A DNA stretch of 20,571 nt from Isoetes engelmannii (GCA_011763485.2 JAANSK020281268.1:1-20571); one strand, 5' to 3'; shown: positions 1-10,360, counted from the first letter of the stretch. Program-made: numbers and translations. The notes: a model not told the origin generated them from the letters alone.

Positions 1-70
1 AATCAAGGCATAACTCGTGAATATGCCCATCCAACAGCTCTCGTTGCCCGAAGTCACCCTCCGTGTGAAT

Positions 71-87
71 ATGCACCCTGGGTGCAT
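71..87. repeat. Perfect palindrome, 8-bp arms
   Basis: ATGCACCC and GGGTGCAT are separated by a single T. The arms match perfectly. No gene lies beside it and no function can be assigned; one such palindrome in a 20-kb window may be chance. Confidence 0.6.
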
Positions 88-394
88 GTATGTCGAACGG
101 TGCAATGAACAAATTAAATGCAGGGATATGCTGAATAATGCCAAATGATAGAGCATGCCATAGATAATGTAATAATTATCAAGCCAATTAAGCCCTTAGG
201 CCTCTATGGCAAATAGAAAGTAGAAACAAAAGCAGATGTTAAAAAAAAAACGTCTGAAAGTGTGTTTACATAGTGCGCGCTACGATGCTGCAAATATGAT
301 ATAGCTGTGGTGCTAGAATCCTCCAAATCTGTCCACAAATTTTGAACAATTAATCTGTCTACATTTCTTTTAGAGCAGATTATCTGCATATAAC

Positions 395-547
395 TTCAAC
401 CTGATGGATCCAACATTTAGCATGTCGGCATGTGACACACCATTCATGTGCATCATCTTGCACAACACACGAACACCATTGGGTACTTCTACAAGGGAAT
501 GCTTTATAGTATATAAGACGAATTCAACCTGATGGATCCAACATTTA
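395..547. repeat. Identical 25-bp direct repeats, 128 bp apart
   Basis: The 25 bases at 395-419 recur without a mismatch at 523-547; both start TTCAACCTGATGG and end CAACATTTA. A perfect 25-mer pair is not expected by chance in a window this size. The spacing fits a local duplication whose remaining part has drifted, or paired boundaries of a short inserted sequence. No coding potential lies between the copies. Confidence 0.75.
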
Positions 548-896
548 ATTAGATAAGCTAGTCTAGAGCTTGGAGCTACTAAAATTGTGTTAGAAGAAAG
601 GTCTTTAGTATATCTAGCACAATATAAGGGGTTACTTTTAGATTTTTATACGTTTTTTCACATGGTTTTTCTATGATTTTGTTGTTGTATTCGTTGAGAT
701 ATACTAAATAGTATTTCTAGAGTGCATCCTTTATGGGCTATTGATTTTCTTAGCTGAAACAATCCAACGGTTGTTGTCGTTCTCTGCAAGTGTTTGTGCA
801 TTGGTAGATTTTGATAGCAGTTTGGTCATCCATAAGGAATTTCAATGTAAATCAAGTTTTGAACGTGATAGCACCAATTATCAGACGTGACTGTAA

Positions 897-1235
897 TTGT
901 TTGAGACTAGTTGCATTTCAATTGGCCAACTAGATCTAACAAATCACTCTATTAGAAAACCATTGTCTACAGTTTGTAGTGAATATCCACAATATGGGGG
1001 GCGTTGCATGCTAGCAGATGATACTACTCAAAAGACATTTGCTTCTCCACCTTTCGTATCTATTTTGGTAGCGAATTTTAACTTGGATGCAGTTGATTCT
1101 GCATTATTGAACCAGTTCCTGCCAGTGCTTAAGGATTTAACACGTGTCGATGATTTCTCACATATTTTGAAGGCACAATATAGACCAAAACATTACATAG
1201 ATGAAACACTTCGTGTCCTGGAAACCATGCCTTAG
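897..1235 (+). CDS. Unrecognised reading frame of 112 codons
   Basis: An open frame of 112 codons runs to a TAG. Its composition is more protein-like than most frames here: an alternating hydrophobic stretch (FVSILVANFNLDAV) is followed by a helical, charged segment (LNQFLPVLKDLTRVDDFSHI) and a basic/aromatic end. I do not recognise the family. The frame starts in non-descript AT-rich sequence without a clear promoter, and the DNA downstream is interrupted coding-like sequence leading into a copia-like fossil. It could be a captured host-gene fragment or part of that fossil. It may also be a chance ORF. Confidence 0.25.
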   Translation: MFETSCISIGQLDLTNHSIRKPLSTVCSEYPQYGGRCMLADDTTQKTFASPPFVSILVANFNLDAVDSALLNQFLPVLKDLTRVDDFSHILKAQYRPKHYIDETLRVLETMP

Positions 1236-1469
1236 TTTGACTTGGGAGTTTCTTTGACAAGAATAAATCTTAATAGTGCTATCCACCTCCAACGTGGAGG
1301 TTCTTCTGGAGTGACATTAGCAATATAAGATTAAGCAGGCCATGGACTCAAGAAGAACATAGTGAAATGGGACCTGGATGATGCACATGAAAAGGCATTG
1401 ACCCATATCTCAAGCCCTATATCACTCAAGCAAATGATGAGCTAAGTATATATTTAAATAATCCAGGGA

Positions 1470-2020
1470 TTGACCATTACAAAGTATAGGTGTTATAGAT
1501 GCAAATGGGAGATGGGATCAGGGATCAAGGCCAGCCACAAGTTTCTCCACTGTGTTACATGGAACAACACTCACACAAGCTCCAAACAAATCTTGGTCAC
1601 ATTATCACCTTGCAACGAGTACATGGCAACCATAGGTGAAATATTGTATGGCAGAGAAGTTGCATACCCTCAAAAAGAACTTACTATTTCTATTATGACA
1701 ACAAGATAGTATAGTTTTGACTAAAAATACATTTACTAGAGAATAAGTGATAGATCAACTCATCAGATAAAGTACACTCTAACAGATATTAAAGTACCTG
1801 CTGATTTTATTGATAGAAACCACTTTGCACCTATTCTACTCTTAGAATAGGTTCCTCATAAAGGAAGAGTGTTGAAATAGTAACTAGATTCTGCTCTTAA
1901 TTGAGGTTACCAGAAATACTTGAGCCTCAACTGGCAACGTTGTTATCATCATATATAAATACAATACAGCACACTGAATTATTCAGTTCTTGCTCCTATA
2001 TTGGGTAAGATTGCCTAGTT
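1470..2020 (+). mobile_element. Ty1/copia-like retrotransposon fossil: RNase H end plus putative LTR
   Basis: The frame at 1470-1709 matches the pattern of the copia RNase H end: a Trp-containing strand, then SSKQ followed by a LSxxxxEYMA-type block around 1590-1630. Further faint coding similarity continues to about 1850. A purine-rich stretch (1860-1869) leads into TGTTGAAATAG at 1870, as a polypurine tract leads into a copia LTR. The putative LTR contains a TATA-like element near 1955. Its right end is not defined and reaches the 3' end of the dehydrogenase gene. The element is old and broken, with several interruptions in the coding part. No left LTR was found in the window. Family assignment rests on motif pattern only. 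Confidence 0.45.
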
Positions 2021-2039
2021 GTTTACATCCAAGCTCATA

Positions 2040-5000
2040 TTATAGACTCAAATAAACAAATTCTTCTAATGCAGGAATGGAACCTATTTCTTGCAGAACC
2101 TCCTGGCTTGGCTCTTCATCCACTCCAATTGCCACCACAGCTTTGTTGCGAGGACATGTTCTTCCAACGCTCATAAAACTGATGTTTACATTTGAATTAC
2201 CTAAAATGTTACCAACCTGGCCAATCATACCTGGCTGATCCACTTGTCTGTAGAGGATCACAGACCCTTCTAAACTGACATCAATGCTGAAGCTTCCAAC
2301 TTTTGAAAGATGCGGAATGCCATCTCTGATCCTTCCTTCTACGGATATATTACCACCGTCAGAAATTGCACTTGAAAACTTTGAATTAACATGAGAAATC
2401 TTAACCCCAACAGCCCCTAGAGGAACATTAGGTCTACCATCTGATGGTATTCTTTTCTCAGTAATCTTCATTCCACGTTGCTTCGCAATATAATCAGCAT
2501 TCACTAAGTTAACATATGTGTCTGAGACAGGCTCAACAAGACCCTTCACAATCATGGCTCGAAGTAGACGTGTATCCAAGTCATCTGGGTCACGAGCAGA
2601 ATAATAGCTTACCTCCACATCTTTTATCCCAGCACCACCAGACACTAGCTGCACGGCTAACTTGCCTAACTTTTCAGCTAGTGAGACAAATGGGGCAAGC
2701 TCAGCCAACACCTAGGTCACATTTTAGCGCAAAATGAATAGAAGTCAGAAACAGCAATGAAATTTATCACATGATGAAAATGAAACATCCTAGTAAGATA
2801 AGAGTAACAAATACCTCAGGTGGAACCATAGGGGCATTTACTGCAGTGGCAGCAAGTTCCCCATTCAATGCACCAACTACAGCTTCTGCAATTTCCACAG
2901 CTACACCCTCCTGAAATTATAAGCATTAGACCACATTACATATTTGAACTAAATATCGCCCACGTTCACTAGAATTCAGACCTGGGCTTCCACGGTGCTT
3001 GCTCCAAGATGGGGTGTGACAATCACATTCTCATGTTGCACAAGATTATTACCCTTTGGAGGAGGTTCTATTGTAAAGACATCCAATGCAGCCTGAAAAA
3101 GAAAAATTAGGTGGCACACACCATATAATTTGCCTTATCATCTGAAAGCAGCATAACATTAATACCTGCGCAACAACTCCAGCATCAAGTGCACGAACTA
3201 ACGCCTCCTCATCAATGACACCTCCTCGTGCAACATTGATAATCCTGACACCATGCTTGACCTTTGCAAATGCCTTATCATTAAAAATTTTGTTGGTGGT
3301 CGGAGTCAGGGGCATGTGAAGAGAAATGAAATCGGCTCGTGTTAGTGCTTCATCAAAAGAGACCAACTCCACTCCAATGGCATGCGCTCTATCAACAGGG
3401 GCATAAGGATCATGGGCAATGACATGCATTCCAAGACCCTTAGCCCTTCTGGCCACCTCAGATCCCACCTTACCAAATCCCATCACAGCAACAGTCTTGC
3501 CAACCAAGGAAACACCAGTGTATTTATTACGCAGCCATTTTCCTGAAATGGGGCAAGTTATACCTAAGGACAGTATCTATATTCGTATGGTACAGAGTCT
3601 AATCTGATTCCCATAAATCATGGCTAGAACAACTGAAGAGATGCTAAATATAACAAAACATTCATTCCATGAGCAACACATCTCCAGAGAAATATATGTT
3701 TGATCCATTTGCCTCATAAGACGTACCTTTCTTTCACAGAGGGGTTACGACAAACTACATTGCCAGCTATTAGGATTTATGGCAGTTAAAAACAGTGCAT
3801 TTTGGCTGTTAAACCCAGGGTGTATGCCTCCAAAACCCTGGTTTTGACCACGTCACAGCCTTGGAATAGAATATTTATTCAAACCCTCGATCCTTGCTTC
3901 AACAAGCTTCTCAGCCACAACAACTTTAGAATCTGACCTCTAATAAGAAAAATTTCTGGAGCATTAAGAAATAATAACCTAGTTTTACTCATTCTCGCCC
4001 ATTTGTAGAAGTGTTCAAGCATGGCCAAAGCCAGATCCAATCCGAAATTTGACATGACCGTAGAAGAAGAGCAAGAATTATTATGAACTCGCTGTAGGTC
4101 AAGAGGCCTCCTACTTTCCCATCGACCCACGAAAGTGATTGCCAACATCAACTTTGGTTGGAGTGATAAGACCCATATGGTCATTTTCGAATGCAATGAA
4201 TGGGATTGAGGATCCTGAATCTTCATTCGACGTAAATAACTCTCCTTGGGCAATTTGGTCCTTAACCAAATATTTTTGTCCAATCCAAAACAAGGTAAGT
4301 GTTTGGTGAAAGCAATAACTATAATTGGGCGTTAAGGAATTCTAATACAACAACATGTGGTATTTATGGTCACTATGTGTATGGTGTTATGGTCACTCTT
4401 CCCAGATTTGAGAAGCGTGTCAACTTCTCATCAATGATTTTTAATACACATTGCCACAAAGGATTAAGTCAAAGTGCAGAAGTGCACTAGGGCTTCATTA
4501 CGTTGGACAATGAGAATAGAATATAATATAGATTCCCATGCCCAAAAATAGCAAATTGACCACAAAGGATGAAGTCAAAGTGCATAAGTGCAATAAGGCT
4601 TCATTAGAATATTAATTCCCATGCCTCAACACTCGCAGATTAGATAAGCAAACAAACTAACAAACGAGAAAAATCTCATATTGGGTATAAACACCTATCA
4701 AAGTGGACATAAAAAATGTTGTCCTCCCCCTTTTGGGAAATTTTAGGAGAAGGCTTTATATAGAATATTAAAGAGAACTACTTATTGAGGATAGAGGAGA
4801 TATATGCTCGTGTACTACATAAGGTATAGCAAATATGCTTATTTCTACCTAGGAAATCTCTCCGAGATTGGAATCCCCATGGCCCAGATCCAAGAGGAAT
4901 CCTAAAAGATATGACTTCGATCAAGCCAGGAGGAACAATCAGGGTAGAAGCATCTGAAGTCGCTAAAGCATCTCAAGTCACTAAGAGGTCATGCTTGTCA

Positions 5001-6501
5001 AATTTCTTTTTCAACTAGAGGGGTGTTTTCAATACCAATGCTTGTGCTACAATTTGTCGTATATTGCAGCATCCAATCAAGAAATGGCGAATAAAAATAG
5101 TAAAATCATGTTCTTGCGCCATGTTCAACCTAGGCATGGGGCACATGTTGAGGTAGCCCATGTGCGTATGATACCCCATGTGCATGTTTTTATGAAATTT
5201 GGGTGGGGCCTAATAATATTAATCTCCAACAAATGGGCAGGTAATTTTTAATTACAAGGCAAAAGAAAGAATATACTACCCTGGAGAGCTAAGATTCTAT
5301 TCTATTCCTTTTAGATTTTCTAACAAGTGGATCTAAAAAGTGAAGACAACGATACGCTAAAAAGCACTAGAATTCCCCACACATTGTGCTATGTGTACTT
5401 TTCCAAGTTGCCAGTTGTAAGGCTTCAAAAACAGTGTCTGACTATGGTTTATACTTTTCCAGAAAAATCTGGTCTAATGTATCTTTCAATGGTGGATGCA
5501 GGAAAGGCTCATTTGGGATGATTCACTATCCGCTTGAAAATCTGCACACGACCTTTGATCCATAGATTCCATACCAAACAGAAGATAATTTATGTCCTTG
5601 AGATGAATAACTTCAAGAACCCTACATTTAAGATGAATGAGGGAAAATTTAACTGATCGGCTGTAGAAGATAGAAGTGGACAAAAGAAATATCTCTCAGA
5701 AACTGGATTTCAGATGAATAGTCCAATTCGATATAAAGTGTTATGTACCGAACTTTCAAATATTTAGGAGCTGGAAAGGAGATGCATACGAAACAAAATC
5801 CGTTGACAAAGGATCAAATATGACTAAAACCGAAATGTGAAAAGGGCAGAATAGTGCCTGATTAAAAGAAAGAAATTTGAAGACGTACCTGATTTAAGAG
5901 AAGCAGATGCTTGAGCTACATTGCGGGCCAGGGAACTAAGCAAAGCAATAGCATGTTCTGCAGCGGCAATAGTATTGGCAACAGGCGCATTTACCACCAA
6001 ACATCCCATTTCTGTGGCAGCTTCTAAATCCACATTATCAATCCCGACCCCTGCTCTCCCTACAACCTTAAGCTTCCCGGCAGACGCTTCCATAACCTGC
6101 CTTGTTACCTTAGTTCCGCTCCTCACAATAATCGCATCATACAGGGGAATCTTAGAACAGAGCTCTTCCGGCGAAAGATTATATAAACAATCCACGTTTG
6201 CGGATCTTTTTAGCAGAGCCAAACCTGTATCGCTTAATTTTTCGGCCACAAGAACCGTCGGAAGAGATGGCCGAAGAGGAAATGCTATTTCTGGTTCGGC
6301 AGGTGCGATCTTTAGAACAGAAGCTGAGGCCGGAAATTGAAGGCAAGATCTGGTTTCTAAGCTCCATAGCCGAATCCTCGAGCTTCGAGGGATTAATAAG
6401 GACTCTGGAATGCGATTCTTGCAAATGAATGCATTAGAGGAGAGGGCCGGCAAGGTATTTTCTAAAGCCGGTCTCGCCGGACTGGAAAGAAAGATCGCCA
6501 T
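2040..6501 (-). CDS. PGDH: D-3-phosphoglycerate dehydrogenase, plastidial (five exons)
   Basis: It catalyses the first committed step of the phosphorylated serine pathway: 3-phosphoglycerate plus NAD+ gives 3-phosphohydroxypyruvate, in plastids. The coding exons on the minus strand are 6501-5889, 3542-3166, 3092-2982, 2910-2815 and 2711-2040. Every junction has GT/AG and the frame is kept, giving 622 codons and a TAA stop, close to the usual length of plant family members. Residues 1 to about 75 are Ser/Arg-rich and fit a transit peptide. The catalytic fold begins at [10 protein letters not shown] (81). [12 protein letters not shown] (146-157) and the nucleotide loop GFGKVG (226-231) are intact. 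The catalytic Arg310 (NVARGG), Glu339 (FTIEPP) and His358 (PHLGAS) are present. An intermediate substrate-binding domain occupies about 405-540, and an ACT regulatory domain about 548-622 ([10 protein letters not shown]). The start ATG has G at -3 and +4. No sign of damage is seen, so it is probably functional. The paralogue number is not assigned. Confidence 0.97.
3811..3845. repeat. Inverted repeat in intron 1, 11-bp arms
   Basis: AAACCCAGGGT (3811-3821) faces ACCCTGGTTTT (3835-3845) with one mismatch and a 13-nt loop. It could fold in the pre-mRNA. No larger hairpin extends it, so a miRNA precursor is not supported. Confidence 0.55.
4454..4606. repeat. Imperfect 47-bp direct repeat in intron 1
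   Basis: The 47 bases at 4454-4500 recur at 4560-4606 with four mismatches and no gaps. A short shared stretch (ATTCCCATGCC) follows each copy at different distances, so the duplicated unit was about 106 bp and has since lost some bases. This is a local tandem duplication within the intron. Confidence 0.8.
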
Positions 6502-6514
6502 AGCCAGAGCTTCT

Positions 6515-6526
6515 CTAAGCTTGCAT
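6515..6526 (-). promoter_or_regulatory. Minimal upstream ORF (Met-Gln-Ala-stop) before the dehydrogenase start
   Basis: On the gene strand ATG CAA GCT TAG lies directly upstream, ending 13 nt before the main ATG. The upstream ATG has A at -3, a favourable context in plants. If transcription starts above it, scanning ribosomes would meet it first and most would have to reinitiate or leak past to translate the enzyme. The transcript start is not visible from sequence, so its presence in the mRNA is inferred. Confidence 0.45.
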
Positions 6527-6566
6527 TTTTAGAGGTAAAACAAATGTGTATAAGTAGAAGAAAATG

Positions 6567-6598
6567 TTTTTTCTTTTTCTTTTTTTCCCCTCTTTTTT
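6567..6598 (-). repeat. Homopyrimidine/homopurine tract in the leader or core promoter
   Basis: A run of 32 bases is purely pyrimidine on the + strand, hence GA-rich on the gene strand, 66-97 bp upstream of the start codon. Such tracts are common around plant transcription starts. It may lie in the 5' UTR or core promoter. Confidence 0.6.
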
Positions 6599-6620
6599 AG
6601 GCACAGTGTATTTCGAATAG

Positions 6621-6630
6621 TATTTATGTA
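6621..6630 (-). promoter_or_regulatory. Possible TATA box of the dehydrogenase gene
   Basis: TACATAAATA on the gene strand lies about 120 bp upstream of the start codon. A start some 30 bp below it would give a leader of roughly 90 nt that includes the purine tract and the small upstream ORF. The match is loose and AT-rich motifs are common here. Confidence 0.25.
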
Positions 6631-7236
6631 TCTGGACCAAGAATACTGCGAAAAACATTGAAATGTTGCTGTACTTCATTAACACTATATTCGTGGGACC
6701 AACATATTCAATTATTATTCATAGTGGCAATGGGACCAAAGGGTTTCCCAATGGCCTTCAACAAAAAAGAAAGAAGAAAGAAGAAAAAAAGGGCCCTTTG
6801 ATGGCGGCAATGAAGATTCCAGAAATTACTTCTGAGCTTTCCTAACATAACCCAACATCCAGGGTTAAGTGTGCTATTATGAAGAAGTTTCCTTCATTTC
6901 GGCAGTCCTTTGCCTCCAGAAAAAGTTGCACCATAGCACAAAACAACAAAATCTAGGAGGTTTGGCCACTTGCAGGCCCAGTCTGAAGTCCAATTTGAAA
7001 GGGCTGGAAGTTTTTTCAATCTATGCTCTTCATGAAGAATTCCCAATCTGCAATCACTACAAGAGTTTTTGCTTCAATAATGTGATGTTTCAACGTCTAA
7101 TGATGTGCAAATGGATGCATGTTCGATGTTTCTAATTCTATTACAAAACTGTCCATCCATGGACGAGCGCACTTAGAGCTGGTGTTATTGCCAGCTTTGC
7201 TATTCAGCTATGAGCAATTTAGTTTTTTAGCTTGTG

Positions 7237-7417
7237 AGATATACATGATAGTTTGATGCTAGCATAATAATACTTGATATTTATAGCTTCTGAATTTTAT
7301 CATGGTCTTTGTGGTGGTCTTGAAATTGGCAATTTGACCACGAAGTTTGCGTGTTAATTTCACCCTCCCTCCTTAGATTCCAAGATACGCATGATTGTTT
7401 GATGCTAACATAAGAAT
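7237..7417. repeat. Diverged 35-bp direct repeat pair
   Basis: The 35 bases at 7237-7271 and 7383-7417 align without gaps with five mismatches; the shared core is GTTTGATGCTA. The spacing is 146 bp. They look like an old local duplication; no element type is recognised. Confidence 0.6.
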
Positions 7418-8007
7418 GCAATCGATCCAAGCCATCGGATCGGGATTCTAGTATAGGAAAGCATGCATGTCTAGCATGCATGCATTTTCTGGGCTTCCGA
7501 CCCGTTTGGACGAACATTACTTAAAGCGATGTTCTTCATCAACGTTTCAACAACGCTTCCTCATCTCTCTCAACAATACCTTATTCTCATTCTTTGAAAT
7601 CCACTCTTCCCCCTTTATTATTTCACTGTCTAATATATTTATCACGCGGCACCCGTGACCAGCTCCTCTATTTGAAGAGTTGTCGCATGGCATGCGTGAT
7701 CAGCCCCTTCACTTTGGGAGGTTTGTTTTTTCACATTACGTTCTAGTGTTGGTGATATACAGGTACATGATGGCAAGCAATAGCTTCGACTTCTCATTTG
7801 TGCATTTTTTTGGGATCGATTACTTAGCCTTACGTTTGTCCAAACCCCTTGCCAAGGGCTTATCACTTAGGGTTTTTCCTCGAAAACCAGAAAGAGCGGG
7901 GTTTTAATCTTAATGATAAGCTTTCGTCAGGTACAGAAATCTACTTCTATTAGCATCGTAATTTCTTGGTCCAAGTTGTAAAATTAGATATTATCTTTTT
8001 CATTTTT

Positions 8008-8039
8008 GTGGGTAGTTTCGCAAGTGTGTGACTACCCAC
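8008..8039. repeat. Perfect hairpin, 9-bp arms
   Basis: GTGGGTAGT (8008-8016) and ACTACCCAC (8031-8039) pair perfectly around a 14-nt loop. It lies about 140 bp before the first recognisable LINE endonuclease sequence. There is no T-run after it and no reason to call it a terminator. Confidence 0.55.
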
Positions 8040-8174
8040 TATCCACCATTGTAAAAAAATCTGTTAAGATGAATGAGAAGCCTATCTATCGAAAGTTTTC
8101 TCGTTTTCATGCGAGTCCAATTCTAGAATACTTCATGTTTAATGGTTCCTGTGTAAGTTTACCATGGATTTTGT

Positions 8175-10260
8175 GGTGTTCCTGTGCTGCAGAACGGACA
8201 TCTTTCCTGCTACTTCCTGTATGCCGAAAGCAACCTCTATTATGCCCACTCAGGTGTGGATAGGATGGATCTTTATGTCGATCTATATGATGACATACAA
8301 CAACACAAGCAGTTGGGAAATGTCATACTCCTTGGATTTCAATGCACAAACGAGAGTGGAAAAGTCCATGACACTTGATCGCTTGGTTGATGATGTGTTG
8401 CAGCTGCCCTGCAGAGGCGGCTTGGCCACGAACACCAGATGACAAGTTGGTCACACACTTTGGCAGGCACTTGCTTTTGCTCTGCGGTATCCTTGACTTC
8501 GTGATTTGCAATGATCTGGCATAGTGGGGCTCCTTCCAGTGCACATGTAGACAGTAGAACCAAGGCAGAAAATCTAGTGTGATTGATTATGTGCTAGTGG
8601 CTAAGCAGGATATGCATGTCATCAATCACTACCGATTGAGGTACTCGGCACTGCAGGAGAAAGGTGTTTTGGAAGAACCCGCCCGCGAAGGATCTCAAAG
8701 ACCACAACATTCCCACGTAACAGGTGGTTTGATGCTAAGTGTAAGGATCACAAACACAGGGCCTCCACCAAGTCACAAATCCAGCTATGTGCCCACACGC
8801 CACCATTCACATTTTTCTGAACGCAAAGAAAGTCCGGTACATCGTCAGGCATCAAAAGGAAATGTTTTACCTAATGGACAGTTATCCCAGAACCTTTTGG
8901 TGCAGGATGCTTCGAAAACCATCCCAGTCTGCAGGCAACATTCTTTCTGATAGTGGGAGCAGTACTTCCAGTAGCTCTGTGATCCTCAAGGGACAGGAAC
9001 AGCCATACCCTCGCTGGTCTGTCCTTAGAAACCACAGGGGAGGATATAATCTAGGGTCTACATCATTTGGATAATGGGAAAGCATCGGACCTGGGGGGTA
9101 TGCAGGCAGAGTTACTCAAGTGGTAGGGAAGCCTATAATACCGGTCCTAACTACCCTGTTTAACAGGGCGCTGCAGGAAGGATTCCCCTGCCAATGGACC
9201 TCAAGCAGGGTTGTTCCCATTTACAAGGCAGGATATCCACACTGCTCAGCCAATTACCGAACAATCATGGTCAGTTTAGAATTTGCAAAACTGCTAACCA
9301 ATATCCTTGAGCAGTAGTTGACTGGATGCGCAGAGGTAGCAAATGTGTGAGCCATTAGGTAAGTAGGGTAGGCCCCAACACTCAACGATTGATCATATTT
9401 TCACGTTGAGGCCTTTAGTTGAAGACTGCAGGACTGTCACCAAGACCTGTATTATTGCTTTTTTTTACTTCGCCAAGGCTTTTGACGTTGTACCTCACGC
9501 AAAGCTGTGGGTAAGATTGCAACACCTGGGGGTCCATGTGGATTTCCAAAATGTGGTATACAGGCTCTATGAGAGTTGTTCAGGCCGAATGCAGCCGACG
9601 GGACAACCATTTACCAGTAGTATCAGGATCCTCACAGGGATGCCCTCTCTCTCCAACATTGCTTGGCCTCTACACTGACCAAACTTTGGGTGGCAGGACC
9701 CAACTTTTGCATCAGGCAATCAGGCAGACAATGTCGACCTTCTAACTCACACTTGGGAGGATATGCAGTCTCATCTGGATGCTCCTGGATGCATTTTGCC
9801 AGGCCACAGACATACGTGTCAATCTGGCCAAGACTAAGGTGGTCTCATCTCATCCTCACGCCACCAAAGGCCCCTTTCATTCACTTATCGGGGGCAAAAT
9901 GTGGAGTGACACCCACCTACAAGTATTTGGGAGTGGAGTCTCCATCTACACTATGTTGGGACACTTCCATCCGATTGCATGTGACGGAAAGCTGGATAGC
10001 GCTCTATGCAATGTAGAATTACATCCATAAAGCGGAACTTTATGATTGGGGCCATCAATCACCACTATTCAAAGTATTGGTGGAATCCGTCTTTTTGTAG
10101 GGGTCAAAGTCTGGGGCCCGATGGTGTCCCTTGCGACATAGAATGACTCAGAGTAGGTGCATAAACCTTTCTTAGCATGGGCACTCGGAGTGAAATAAGT
10201 ATTGTTTGTTACTTATGGACTTGCCAGCATCCATAATGATCCCAAATACCTCATCCCCCT
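8175..10260 (+). mobile_element. Decayed LINE (non-LTR retrotransposon) with endonuclease and reverse transcriptase remnants
   Basis: The apurinic-type endonuclease part is read at 8184-8375: an aspartate-rich helix (DLYDDIQQHKQLGN) precedes VILLGFQ, the site of the family's LLGDFNA motif, whose catalytic Asp-Phe-Asn is disrupted. Further endonuclease text lies around 8440-8640. A linker follows (about 8780-9070), then the reverse transcriptase: DNGKASDLGGMQAELLKW near 9071, KPIIPVLTTLFNRALQEGFP at 9126, and KAFDVVPHAKLWVRLQHLGV at about 9475. The conserved FVDF aspartate of motif A is now Tyr, and the YADD block near 9720 is eroded. Thumb-like sequence continues to about 10150. Many stops and frame changes (at least eight) are present, the N-terminus of the endonuclease is missing, and neither poly(A) nor target-site duplications were found. 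It is dead and old; the clade is not assigned. Confidence 0.85.
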
Positions 10261-10338
10261 AAAATAATTCCTTTTTAATCCCAAAATTGATGTTTTGGCG
10301 AAATGTGTAAATGCTTGATGGAGATTATTTGTGATTTT

Positions 10339-10360
10339 AAATTGGGCGACCGCCCAGCTA
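10339..10360. repeat. Palindromic 22-mer, copy 1
   Basis: The left half, AAATTGGGCG, matches the family consensus fully; the right half reads CGCCCA then departs. The inner TGGGCG/CGCCCA arms pair perfectly around AC. It is the leftmost of five copies of the same degenerate palindrome. Confidence 0.65.

Larger units (their letters stand above)
1..896. other. AT-rich spacer with small repeats, no gene seen
   Basis: No reading frame here looks like protein; the open stretches are short and of random composition. It holds a perfect 8-bp-arm palindrome (71-87) and two identical 25-bp direct repeats (395-419 and 523-547), listed separately. The rest is AT-rich sequence typical of plant intergenic DNA. 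Confidence 0.6.
3543..5888 (-). other. Intron 1 of the dehydrogenase gene, 2346 bp
   Basis: The donor is CAG|GTACGTCT and the acceptor CATTTCAG|GA. The intron splits the codon of Gly205 and lies between the substrate-domain half and the nucleotide-binding loop. It is over twenty times longer than the other three introns (73, 71 and 103 bp). It contains an imperfect tandem duplication (4454-4606), an 11-bp inverted repeat (3811-3845) and a minus-strand open stretch at 3879-4293 that I do not recognise. The length and the repeats suggest that old insertions enlarged it, but no defined transposon is visible inside. Confidence 0.9.
6660..8170. other. Spacer with low-complexity tracts and short repeats
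   Basis: No recognisable gene. It holds a 31-nt pure purine run (6763-6793), a diverged pair of 35-bp direct repeats (7237-7271 and 7383-7417), an alternating GCATGCATG cluster near 7460-7485, and a perfect 9-bp hairpin (8008-8039). The longest open stretches, about 75-90 codons, show no domain pattern. The left flank may serve as promoter DNA for the dehydrogenase gene. Confidence 0.55.

Noticed and set aside
3879-4293. Two overlapping minus-strand open frames (134 and 60 codons) in intron 1
   Set aside because: They overlap each other in different frames and show no domain pattern, and splicing across the intron is well supported. They may be remnants of an insertion, but nothing identifies one.
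5130-5190. Repeated CCCATGTGC words with a facing GCACATG, as a possible miRNA hairpin
   Set aside because: The best stem is only 7 bp and does not extend; it is word repetition in intron 1.
5921-6428. Open frames of 76-139 codons over exon 1 of the dehydrogenase gene, on both strands
   Set aside because: They are shadows of the real exon in other frames, without their own protein character.
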